DNA of 64,000 bases. Source: Flavobacteriales bacterium (lineage in GTDB: Bacteria; Bacteroidota; Bacteroidia; NS11-12g; UBA9320). The notes beneath the pieces are model-generated. The model ran no database searches and was not told the DNA's origin. It saw only the letters and a program-made list of their open reading frames with translations. The first letter of the stretch is position 1. Each line of letters starts with the position of its first letter. Of this stretch, positions 34,606-43,088 are shown piece after piece. The stretch is from assembly GCA_020635455.1 (NCBI GenBank), contig JACJZT010000003.1, forward strand, positions 372,001-436,000, in the 5' to 3' direction. The position numbers and the translations under genes were made by a program.

Positions 34606-37600
34606 TTATTTCTTAATCCATTTCTCATAAAGTACTGGTTCATTGTTCTGATAAACGGTCAAATAATAAATACCACTTTTAAAAGCTTCTGTATTTATTA
34701 CATTTATAGCATTTTCAAGCTCAGAACTATAAACTTTTAAACCCAAGGGATCGTATATTTCCAGTCTTGAATTGTGCACTAAATGTTCTTCAATTTCAAT
34801 ATTAAGTAGTATATCTCCCGGATTAGGGTAGATGGCGACGTTGTAAAGATTCTTGATATAATATAAAGCTATGGTATTTGAACGGTCATAATCGCCATCA
34901 AAATCAACCTGCCTTAACCTGTAATAAACAGTTTTTCCGTTCGCTATAGGTGGTAACAGGTCTTTATAACTGTAATTGGTAATTTGCATTACAGTTCCTG
35001 CTCCTTTTACACTTCCCACTGTTTCAAAATTCAGATCTCCTTCAATAAGTCTTTCAATCTCAAAATGGCTGTTGTTAATTTCGGAAGCGGTTTTCCAGTA
35101 TAGCAAAGCCGAATTATTGTCTCTTTTTCCATTAAAGGTCAACCAGGTTACGGGCAATGGACCGTTAATTCCATTTGTACCTACGCCCAAACCGGAGAAT
35201 CCATTGCTAAAACTCGAGGTTACTTTTACTCCGTCAAGATAAGGGGAAACTGCAGGTGTGCTTCCATTAATTGTATTTAACAACGTTCCTGTTGTATGCA
35301 GAGCTCCGGGTGTTTTAAGAAGATTCATGGTAGTGCTTGCATAGGTTGTAGTAGTCTCAAAAGTGTCTTTTTCGATTTTATCGAAATACATGCTAATATC
35401 CACATTACCCGAACTGTTTGAGTTTGCAGGAGTGATCAATATTGTTTTTTGCAGAATTCTTCGACCTTTTTCAGTATTGGTGCTGAAGTTAACTGTGCCA
35501 TATCCCGCACTGTCTATTTCTACCTTGGTATTGCCATAGTCATGAGAATCGTTATTTTTTATGGTGGCAATAATTTTCCCATTTGGCGAATAAAAATCTA
35601 CGGTCGAGTTTCCTCCGATAGGCAAGGTTTGAGAAGAAACAACTGTTTCTATTTCAGCCGGTAAAACAGGATTAGAAGGACCTGTAATTGTAAAATCATC
35701 AATCATAAAACCATCTTTCGCATAACCAATATCGCTGTAACGGCCAACCACAGATAAAACAAATCGGAAGGCAACATCTTTGTTTCCACTCAGGAAGGAT
35801 ACATCGTACTCAGTAAAGCTATTGCTGTAGTTTCCTATCCAGGCATATAGATCATCAAATATAGGTGATGCCATTTCACAAGATGCTCCCGGGTATTTGT
35901 TGTACCAGGAAGTACCCATGCCATTCACACCCAGTCGTTGCCAGGATTCACCCTTGTTGGTTGAATATTCCACCCTAACTGCAAAGGGTGCATTGCAATA
36001 ATAGATCGCCATACTCTTACGGAAGTTGATCTTATAGGTTCCCGGGAAGGTGAAATTAAAATTCGGAGAATACAATCCACATACATAATCGGCTTTGGTT
36101 ATATCGGCATCCAGGTCTGTTTTCCAGGCATTAGGTGAAGAGTTGGTAGTTGTAAGGGTATTGGAAGGTATGCCTCTTTCCCAAATATTAAAGTTCCCCT
36201 CAATGGCCTTACTTCCAAAATGGTAATATTTAGAAGTATCATCAAAATTACCACCATCTGACGGAGAATAAGGTGTAGACATGTTTGGAAGAATATGAAC
36301 ATATTTGCTTTTTACCACGGAAAGTGTACCATTTATGGTGAGCTTAACGGATTTATAACCCGAAGTTCCATATGCATAAGATGGGTTAGGGATCGTGGCA
36401 TCGGTAATTCCATCATTATTAAAGTCCCATGCCCAGCTGGTGGCTTTATAGGAATCGTCGTTAAACTGAATTGGTTCACCAATGTATGCTACCTTTTCGA
36501 GGGCAGTAAAATCCACCTTGGGAGTGGTGAAAATGTCTGTGGTGAACATACCTCTTCCATGAGTTGCCGCCAGTACAAGAGAATCGCTTTCTCTCAATTT
36601 CAACATATCCACCCGAACGTTTGACAATCCATTGTTTGAGGTTGACCAGTTGGTGGATCCTCCATTCAGGTTGTCTGTAGACCAAACTCCAAGTTCTGTT
36701 GCAATTAAGGCTGAGTCTCCACCCAAAGGACTGAACATTGCCCAGCGTACCGGTATGTTTGGCAGGTTACCGTCGCAAACGGTCCAGCTGCTGCCGGTAT
36801 TTGTGGATTCGTAAACGTTGTTCGTATTGTAATTCGATACTGTTGCCAAAAGGTGTGCCGGATTTTTACGATCGATCGCAATACAGGTAACATAAGCTCC
36901 CGCGGACATGGAAGCAGGAGTAATGTTGCTTATTGTGGGACTGGAATGGGCATTTGTGACCCTGTAAATTTTGCCATTGTCAGTTCCAAAATAAACCCGG
37001 TTATTTACGAAAGTATCCACGGTAACAGCACTTACCTGACCACTGAATCCGGCCGACACGGTGGCAGTAGCAATAGTTCCGGTCATATTGGTAAACCTTT
37101 TATAGTTTCCGGAATTGTATCCGGTGTATAAGATCTTATTCTTATTGTCGTAATCGCTTGGATTTATGAATTTTCCGGTTGAAGAAGTAAAGAAATCACT
37201 AAAACTTTTGCCTCCGTCCGTACTTCGGATCAACTGTGTGTTGGTATACGCGCTAAACTGGTAATCAGGGTTGTCCCTGTCGATGTGAGTAAACCCTCCG
37301 TCGCCACCTGCAGCATTTGCGCCTGGACCTTCACCTGCCTGAGAAAAACTTATGGTTCCATTATCCTGTGTTCCTCCGATAAAATTATTGGAATATCGTG
37401 TCGGGTTTATGGCGCAACTGTAAAACTGAGTTACATTATAACCTGAATTTACTTTCTTAAAATAAGGTTTTGCAGAGGTAAGATCGGTTACCAGGTATAA
37501 TCCACCGTCGTTTCCGATCAAGGCAATATTTCCTGAACCCGGTTTAAAAGCAGCAATGTGCTGATCGGAATGTACCGGCTGATAGCCGGACTGACCGGTC

Positions 37601-38841
37601 CAATGCGTCAATTGAGACCAACTACTGCCTGCATTTGATGTGCGGTAAAGATCGATACCACCTATGATCACACTGTCCCTGTCGTTCGGGTTTACAGCCA
37701 AAAGTAAATTATACCATGCCTGTCGAGAGGTAAAGGTATCTGAAGAAGATATCGATAGAGGCACAGAAATATTGCTCCATGAACCACCGCCATTGGTTGA
37801 TCTTAGCACAGCATTTGCCCTGCTGGTTACAGAGTTTTGTGTAATAGCATAAATGTAATTGGAGTCGCTGGGTGCACAAGCGATCTCAATACGTCTTTCG
37901 TTGGATGCTGCGGAGTATACTTTTGTAAAACTGGCACCATCATTGGTAGATTTCCAAATTCCGAAATCCGGTCCGCTAGTGGAGGTTAATCCTATAGCTG
38001 CAAATATATCCCCATTTGCTGCTATCTCAAGGTCTGCAGCCTTGTAAGGAGTGTTGGCGGGTATGATCCTGGAAAAAGACGCTCCGGCATTTACCGAACG
38101 CATAACTCCTCCCCTGTTTGTAAAATGTGACCTGCAAGCAGCAAGAACGGTTCCGTTATTGGTAACAACAATTTTGTTTACATAGGTAAAATCACAATTT
38201 CCGGTTCCTGCACAGCTGGAAAGGTTGGTGGTTAAGGTAGAATTTAACAAGGTAAAGGTCTTACCCCCGTCAGTGGATTTAAAAATACCATTTCCCTGAA
38301 CGGCATCAAAATTAAAGAAGCCCTCTCCGGTGCCAAGATACATAGTGTCGGGTCTTAAAGGATCTTGTGCGATTGCGCAGATGGCTAGATTATCAAGAAA
38401 ATCATTAACCTTTTCCCAGGTCACTTCATTTGCGAATATGTTGGTAGTTTTCCACAAACCTCCGGCAACACCTGCAACAAATACTGTCTTTCCGGTGGGA
38501 TCATTTTTATCCCAAAGTATGGCTCTTGTTCGACCGCCAATGTTGGATGGCCCTCTTTCTGTCCAGTTAATTCCGGGAATGGATGCTTTATTTAACCGGT
38601 TAAATAAATTGTACTGATATTGTTGAGCTATGAAAAGTTGTTCACGGGGTACCGTATTGGTTGTCAGATCTCTGGTTTTGTAAAACTCCTGCTCTATGGC
38701 AAGGTCCGTCCTGTCCATCTTAGTTAACAGGTTTTTTCTGTTAACACGGGTATCTTTCTTATCATCAAGATTTGACCAAAATGCGCACCCTGACATTAGC
38801 AGAGTAAGTCCCGTAATTAGTATCGATCTCGTATTTAGCAT
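34606..38841 (-). CDS. Large BNR/VPS10-like propeller protein with PKD and T9SS sorting domains
   Basis: About 1411 residues from the ATG at 38841; the frame is open to 38892, but the inner ATG starts a clean lipoprotein-like signal (MLNTRSILITGLTLLMSGC). Then come ~650 residues of sialidase/VPS10-type beta-propeller repeats with Asp-box patterns (FKSTDGGKTF, WKSTNDGASF, RSTNGGGSW, YRTSNAGSSW, RSTDGGKSF). A PKD domain follows (WAWDFNNDGITDATIPNPSYAYGTSGYKSV), then a jelly-roll-like section and a T9SS type A sorting domain (VAIYPNPGDILLNIEI to the end). Such proteins are usually secreted hydrolases or binding proteins; no catalytic residues are certain. Lipobox and T9SS domain together are unusual. 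Confidence 0.88.
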   Translation of the reverse strand: MLNTRSILITGLTLLMSGCAFWSNLDDKKDTRVNRKNLLTKMDRTDLAIEQEFYKTRDLTTNTVPREQLFIAQQYQYNLFNRLNKASIPGINWTERGPSNIGGRTRAILWDKNDPTGKTVFVAGVAGGLWKTTNIFANEVTWEKVNDFLDNLAICAIAQDPLRPDTMYLGTGEGFFNFDAVQGNGIFKSTDGGKTFTLLNSTLTTNLSSCAGTGNCDFTYVNKIVVTNNGTVLAACRSHFTNRGGVMRSVNAGASFSRIIPANTPYKAADLEIAANGDIFAAIGLTSTSGPDFGIWKSTNDGASFTKVYSAASNERRIEIACAPSDSNYIYAITQNSVTSRANAVLRSTNGGGSWSNISVPLSISSSDTFTSRQAWYNLLLAVNPNDRDSVIIGGIDLYRTSNAGSSWSQLTHWTGQSGYQPVHSDQHIAAFKPGSGNIALIGNDGGLYLVTDLTSAKPYFKKVNSGYNVTQFYSCAINPTRYSNNFIGGTQDNGTISFSQAGEGPGANAAGGDGGFTHIDRDNPDYQFSAYTNTQLIRSTDGGKSFSDFFTSSTGKFINPSDYDNKNKILYTGYNSGNYKRFTNMTGTIATATVSAGFSGQVSAVTVDTFVNNRVYFGTDNGKIYRVTNAHSSPTISNITPASMSAGAYVTCIAIDRKNPAHLLATVSNYNTNNVYESTNTGSSWTVCDGNLPNIPVRWAMFSPLGGDSALIATELGVWSTDNLNGGSTNWSTSNNGLSNVRVDMLKLRESDSLVLAATHGRGMFTTDIFTTPKVDFTALEKVAYIGEPIQFNDDSYKATSWAWDFNNDGITDATIPNPSYAYGTSGYKSVKLTINGTLSVVKSKYVHILPNMSTPYSPSDGGNFDDTSKYYHFGSKAIEGNFNIWERGIPSNTLTTTNSSPNAWKTDLDADITKADYVCGLYSPNFNFTFPGTYKINFRKSMAIYYCNAPFAVRVEYSTNKGESWQRLGVNGMGTSWYNKYPGASCEMASPIFDDLYAWIGNYSNSFTEYDVSFLSGNKDVAFRFVLSVVGRYSDIGYAKDGFMIDDFTITGPSNPVLPAEIETVVSSQTLPIGGNSTVDFYSPNGKIIATIKNNDSHDYGNTKVEIDSAGYGTVNFSTNTEKGRRILQKTILITPANSNSSGNVDISMYFDKIEKDTFETTTTYASTTMNLLKTPGALHTTGTLLNTINGSTPAVSPYLDGVKVTSSFSNGFSGLGVGTNGINGPLPVTWLTFNGKRDNNSALLYWKTASEINNSHFEIERLIEGDLNFETVGSVKGAGTVMQITNYSYKDLLPPIANGKTVYYRLRQVDFDGDYDRSNTIALYYIKNLYNVAIYPNPGDILLNIEIEEHLVHNSRLEIYDPLGLKVYSSELENAINVINTEAFKSGIYYLTVYQNNEPVLYEKWIKK

Positions 38842-38932
38842 TGTTCTCAAAAATAAAATAAAGTACAGGCTTGGTGCCGTGGTTTTATTCACAGATGAAC
38901 CTCAGTGTATTGTTTTTTGACCTGAAATCCCC

Positions 38933-39029
38933 TGTTTAAAACAAAAATTAAAAGTTTGCCTTGTTTAAAAAATATTTAAAACAAATTTTTTGTTGTTTTG
39001 TTTAATGTTTATTAAATATTATTAAACAA
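38933..39029. promoter_or_regulatory. Cluster of three TGTTTAA-type inverted repeats before crtI (candidate operators)
   Basis: Site 1 is TGTTT-A-AAACA (38933-38943). Site 2 is TTGTTTAAA (38961-38969) against TTTAAAACAA (38975-38984), one base from perfect. Site 3 is TTGTTTAAT (38998-39006) against ATTAAACAA (39021-39029), 9-bp perfect arms with a 14-base centre. Site 3 ends five bases before the -7 element of crtI, so a protein bound there would cover the promoter. The gap also serves the divergent BNR gene. Carotenoid genes elsewhere are often controlled by MerR-type light regulators; no regulator is encoded in this window. Confidence 0.6.
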
Positions 39030-39033
39030 GATG

Positions 39034-39041
39034 TAAATTTG
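39034..39041 (+). promoter_or_regulatory. -7 promoter element of the carotenoid operon
   Basis: TAAATTTG matches TAnnTTTG and ends only five bases before the crtI ATG at 39047, predicting a transcript that starts at or next to the start codon. The -33 region (GTTTATT) lacks a TTG, compatible with regulated expression. Confidence 0.5.
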
Positions 39042-39046
39042 TTTCA

Positions 39047-40543
39047 ATGACCCAAAAACAAAAAAATATCGCAGTAATTGGATCCGGTTTTTCCGGCCTG
39101 GCCTGTGCTTCTTTTCTGGCCAGGGAAGGACATACGGTTACTGTGTTTGAAAAAAACAGTCAGATCGGTGGAAGAGCAAGAGTACTAAGAGAAAAGGGTT
39201 ATGTTTTCGACATGGGTCCAAGCTGGTATTGGATGCCTGAAGTTTTTGAAAGATATTTTGGTCAATTCAACAAAAAGCCTTCCGATTATTATCTGCTTAC
39301 TCAGTTAGACCCTGCATTTACAATGAAATTTTCGGAAAAAGAAGAATTTCTAATACCTGCATCCGTCCGGGAGATCTATGAACTGTTTGACCGTGAGGAA
39401 GAAAACGGTGCAGAAAAGTTAAAAAAATTCATGAAAGAAGCCGAAACCAAATACGAACTGTCTTTTAAGAATTTTATCTACAAACCTTCCTTGAGTATCC
39501 TTGAATTTTCCAAACCAAAATACTTTCAACAAGCGATAAAGCTTGATTTATTCAACACTTTCCACAAGCACATCCGTAAATTCTTTAAAAGTAAAAGACT
39601 AATTCAGTTAATGGAATTCCCGATATTATTTTTAGGAGGTTCCCCAAAAAACATTCCGGGTTTATACAGCCTCATGAATTTTTCTGCATTGCATCAGGGT
39701 ACCTGGTATCCAAACGGAGGTTTTACTAAAATCGTTTATGGTATGCAATCACTTGCAACCGAGCTGGGAGTTGAATTCAGAGTGGAGGAACCGGTTCATA
39801 AAATTCAGGTCACCAATCGTAAAGCCACTGCCATTCATACTTCCAAAGGGGAATATTCCTTTGATGTAGTGGTTTGTTCATCAGACTACGCACATAGTGA
39901 AACTCTTTTAGACGAAGCTTACCGAAATTACTCGCCGAAATACTGGGACAAAAAAGTATTCTCTCCTTCTTGTCTCATTTTTTACCTTGGTGTAAATAAA
40001 ACAATAAACTCATTTCAGCATCATAATCTGTATTTCGATGAATCACTCGACCTTCATTCTGACGAAATATACAAACACCCTAAGTGGCCCGGGAAACCTC
40101 TTTTTTACGTTTGTTGTCCATCAAAAACCGATCCCGGCGTGGCACCAAAAGGTCATGAAAACCTTTTTGTCCTAATGCCTCTCGCCGCAGGCCTGGAAGA
40201 TACCGAAGAATTGAGGGAGAGATATTTTGGGTTGCTGATGGAACGACTTGAAAAGCTAACGGGTGAAGAAATTCGCTCTCATATTGACTACAAAAAAAGT
40301 TATTGTCTCAATGATTTTAAAGCAGACTACAACTCATTTAAAGGCAATGCCTATGGATTGGCAAATACCTTAAGTCAAACTGCATTTCTCAAACCATCTC
40401 TGGTAAACAAAAAAGTAAAAAATCTTTTTTACACAGGTCAATTGACCGTCCCCGGACCCGGGGTTCCACCTGCCTTGATCTCAGGGGAAATTGTTTCAAA
40501 GCAAATTAAAAAATACCTTAACAAATATGAAAGCAAAATTTGA
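39047..40543 (+). CDS. crtI: Phytoene desaturase
   Basis: A 498-residue FAD-dependent desaturase/isomerase that converts phytoene to lycopene in four steps at the membrane. The dinucleotide-binding motif is IGSGFSGLACASFLAREGH (GxGxxG at 12-17), followed by VFEKNSQIGGRARVLREKGYVFDMGPSWYWMPEVF. The C-terminal CrtI signature is FYTGQLTVPGPGVPPALISGE. Length is normal for the family. It is the first gene of the carotenoid run; crtB starts inside its last codons. The 3' end and the order with crtB support CrtI rather than a CrtD/CrtO-type enzyme, though product range cannot be read from sequence. Confidence 0.95.
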   Translation: MTQKQKNIAVIGSGFSGLACASFLAREGHTVTVFEKNSQIGGRARVLREKGYVFDMGPSWYWMPEVFERYFGQFNKKPSDYYLLTQLDPAFTMKFSEKEEFLIPASVREIYELFDREEENGAEKLKKFMKEAETKYELSFKNFIYKPSLSILEFSKPKYFQQAIKLDLFNTFHKHIRKFFKSKRLIQLMEFPILFLGGSPKNIPGLYSLMNFSALHQGTWYPNGGFTKIVYGMQSLATELGVEFRVEEPVHKIQVTNRKATAIHTSKGEYSFDVVVCSSDYAHSETLLDEAYRNYSPKYWDKKVFSPSCLIFYLGVNKTINSFQHHNLYFDESLDLHSDEIYKHPKWPGKPLFYVCCPSKTDPGVAPKGHENLFVLMPLAAGLEDTEELRERYFGLLMERLEKLTGEEIRSHIDYKKSYCLNDFKADYNSFKGNAYGLANTLSQTAFLKPSLVNKKVKNLFYTGQLTVPGPGVPPALISGEIVSKQIKKYLNKYESKI

Positions 40544-41369
40544 CGAATTATCTTTCAGGGTAAGTAAAATAACTACCCGATCGTATAGTACCAGTTTTTC
40601 ACTGGGTATCCGGTTTTTAGGTAAAGAATTCCACAAACCCATTTATAATGTTTATGGTTTTGTACGTTTTGCAGATGAGATCGTAGATAGTTTTCACGGC
40701 TACGACAAAGATCTTTTGCTCCAAAAATTTGAAAAAGACACCTACGATGCCATAGAACAAAAGATCAGTTTAAATCCGGTCCTGAATGCCTTTCAACAAA
40801 GTGTCCATCAATATCAGATCGATCTTGAACTTATCGATGCGTTTTTGAAAAGTATGAAAATGGATCTTCAGAAAATAACCTATGACGGTGAAGAATATAA
40901 TGAGTACATTTTTGGCTCTGCAGAAGTTGTCGGCCTGATGTGTCTCAGGATCTTTTCAAATGGAAACCGTGAATTGTATGAGCGTCTGAAACTATATGCC
41001 AGAAAACTCGGTTCCGCTTTTCAAAAGGTTAACTTTTTGAGGGATGCTAAAGATGACCTCAAGGTATTGGGAAGAAACTACTTTCCAAATGTAAATCTTG
41101 AAAATTTCACCCAAAAGGAAAAAAAAGAAATCGAACTGGATATAGAAAATGAATTCAAAGAAGCACTAATTGGTATAAAAATGTTGCCCCTTAGCAGTCG
41201 AGGAGGTGTATATCTGGCCTTTTACTACTACAACAAGCTTTTCAAGAAGATCAGAAGACAAAAAGTTGAAAAAGTAATGACGCAAAGGATCCGCATCAAT
41301 AATTTTCAAAAAATGGTCTTTTTGGTTAATTCCTACCTGCGTTTTCAATTTAACGCCCTGAAACAGTAA
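40527..41369 (+). CDS. crtB: Phytoene synthase
   Basis: About 280 residues from the ATG at 40527, which overlaps the crtI end by 17 bases; the frame is open from TTG 40491, but the inner ATG starts right at the family N-terminus (MKAKFDELSF). It joins two GGPP molecules to phytoene. The two Mg-binding aspartate motifs are DEIVD (50-54, in GFVRFADEIVDSF) and RDAKDDLKVLGRNYFP. The overlap suggests translational coupling with crtI. Confidence 0.95.
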   Translation: MKAKFDELSFRVSKITTRSYSTSFSLGIRFLGKEFHKPIYNVYGFVRFADEIVDSFHGYDKDLLLQKFEKDTYDAIEQKISLNPVLNAFQQSVHQYQIDLELIDAFLKSMKMDLQKITYDGEEYNEYIFGSAEVVGLMCLRIFSNGNRELYERLKLYARKLGSAFQKVNFLRDAKDDLKVLGRNYFPNVNLENFTQKEKKEIELDIENEFKEALIGIKMLPLSSRGGVYLAFYYYNKLFKKIRRQKVEKVMTQRIRINNFQKMVFLVNSYLRFQFNALKQ

Positions 41370-41396
41370 ATTTTGAATTTGTTTATTTTGTGATCC

Positions 41397-41855
41397 ATGT
41401 TTCATTTTAAGCGGACAACGATAATACCAGCAAAAAAAAAGGAAGTCTGGGATTTCTTTTCATCACCCGAAAATCTTTCCCGGATCACCCCTGAATACCT
41501 CGACTTTAAAATAATAAGCAAACCGGATTCAGAGAAGATCTTCGACAATATGATCATAAAGTATAAGGTGAAACCCTTACTAAAAATACCGGTAACCTGG
41601 GTTACAAGGATAGAAGAGGTTAAAACAGAAGAAAGTTTTAAAGACATCCAGATAAAAGGCCCTTATGCTTTCTGGCAACATCTTCATACATTTGAAACAG
41701 TAGATGGAGGAGTAAAAATGACAGATGATGTTACCTACTCTCCCGGATTAGGTATATTTAACGAGCTTATCAACAAATTTGTGGTTGAAAAGCGCCTCAA
41801 CGAAATTTTTGATTTTCGACAGAGAGTGATTAACACTATTTTTATAAAAAATTAA
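41397..41855 (+). CDS. SRPBCC-family protein of the carotenoid operon
   Basis: A 152-residue START-like/SRPBCC protein: RTTIIPAKKKEVWDFFSSPENLSRITPEYLDFKI, WVTRIEEV, GPYAFWQHLHTFE, MTDDVTYSPGLG. This fold binds hydrophobic ligands. Genes of this type sit between crtB and crtZ in many Bacteroidota, so a role in handling carotenoids is plausible but unproven. Its stop and the next ATG are adjacent, and the gene lies within the operon. Confidence 0.85.
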   Translation: MFHFKRTTIIPAKKKEVWDFFSSPENLSRITPEYLDFKIISKPDSEKIFDNMIIKYKVKPLLKIPVTWVTRIEEVKTEESFKDIQIKGPYAFWQHLHTFETVDGGVKMTDDVTYSPGLGIFNELINKFVVEKRLNEIFDFRQRVINTIFIKN

Positions 41856-42326
41856 ATGAATACATTTTTAGTCAATTTAATTTGGGTTGTTGCGTCTTTT
41901 ATTTTTATGGAAGGAGTGGCCTGGTTTACCCATAAGTATATCATGCATGGTCTGTTGTGGAACCTTCATCACGACCATCATAATAAAAACCATACTTCCC
42001 ATTTTGAGAAAAATGATTTCTTCTTTTTGTTTTTTGCAATACCCGGAATTTTAGGCTTATTCTATGGAATGGCGGGTGGTTTTAATGCATTCTTTTGGAT
42101 AGGATTAGGAATTACACTTTACGGTTTTACCTATTTCTTAGTTCACGATGTATTTATTCATCAAAGATTTAAATGGTTGAGAAACTCGGATTCGATCTAT
42201 TTCCGGGCTCTCAGAAAAGCTCATAAGGTTCATCATAAACAATTGAGGAAAGAAGGAGCAGAATGTTTTGGGATGTTGCTGGTTCCGTACCGTTTTTTTA
42301 AGGAAGCTTCCCGACGCGGAAAATGA
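41856..42326 (+). CDS. crtZ: Beta-carotene hydroxylase (fatty-acid hydroxylase superfamily)
   Basis: A 156-residue membrane diiron hydroxylase that adds 3-OH groups to beta-carotene rings, giving zeaxanthin. The histidine boxes are HKYIMH (26-31), HHDHH (38-42), and HKVHH near the C-terminus, with HDVFIHQRF between. Four hydrophobic segments are visible. It starts immediately after the SRPBCC gene and overlaps crtY by four bases (ATGA type). Confidence 0.94.
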   Translation: MNTFLVNLIWVVASFIFMEGVAWFTHKYIMHGLLWNLHHDHHNKNHTSHFEKNDFFFLFFAIPGILGLFYGMAGGFNAFFWIGLGITLYGFTYFLVHDVFIHQRFKWLRNSDSIYFRALRKAHKVHHKQLRKEGAECFGMLLVPYRFFKEASRRGK

Positions 42327-43027
42327 AATTCCTTTACTTAAGTCTGGATTTGGGGGCGGTGATCGTTCCGCTTATTTTTTCCTTCCATAAAAAAATACAG
42401 TTTCATCAATATTTTAATATTGCATTATTATCCATTTTTCTGGTTGCTTTTCCACTGATCGTATGGGATGCTTATTTTACAAAAATTGAAGTTTGGGGTT
42501 TTAACCCTCTTTACCTCACCGGTATTGAGCTTTATAATTTACCTATCGAAGAAGTTCTTTTTTTTGTTTGTATCCCTTTCAGCTGCTTGTTTACCTATTT
42601 TGTATTTCATAAATACATACGTTTAGACCGCCTAAAAATAAATCTGCCACAGCTGATCAGGGTATTGGGAATTTTGCTGGTGATGATCTCTTTTTTACAC
42701 TGGTCTAAATTGTACACCTTCTGGACCTTCCTTATTTGTGGCTTATTACTTGTTCTTTTTTCAATCAAATCTCCTGATTATTTACCTGTATTTGTACTGA
42801 GTTATATGGTTTTGCTGGTACCTTTTTTTATTATCAACGGTATTTTAACGGGCACAGGAATTATGGGCGAAGTTGTTTGGTATAATAATACCGAAAATCT
42901 GGGAATCAGGATATTAAGCATCCCGATTGAAGATTTTTTCTATGGGATGATCATGATCCTTGGCAACATAATACTGTTTGAAACTTTCAGAGGGTATAAA
43001 ATAAATTCCAAATCTCACGTTAAATAA
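42323..43027 (+). CDS. crtY: Lycopene cyclase, CrtYcd/CarR type
   Basis: A 234-residue integral membrane protein made of two lycopene cyclase domains. The paired motifs LPIEEVLFF and IPIEDFFYG, each with the catalytic-type glutamate after Pro-Ile, identify the fused heterodimeric cyclase rather than the FAD-binding CrtY. Seven or so hydrophobic segments are apparent. It closes the rings of lycopene to beta-carotene and is the last gene of the operon. No GGPP synthase, ketolase or regulator is present next to it. Confidence 0.9.
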   Translation: MKFLYLSLDLGAVIVPLIFSFHKKIQFHQYFNIALLSIFLVAFPLIVWDAYFTKIEVWGFNPLYLTGIELYNLPIEEVLFFVCIPFSCLFTYFVFHKYIRLDRLKINLPQLIRVLGILLVMISFLHWSKLYTFWTFLICGLLLVLFSIKSPDYLPVFVLSYMVLLVPFFIINGILTGTGIMGEVVWYNNTENLGIRILSIPIEDFFYGMIMILGNIILFETFRGYKINSKSHVK

Positions 43028-43088
43028 GTAATATCGTACCTTAAGTGCAGTTATTGTCTTTTTTAACACAAAATTTCAGGCTTTATTG

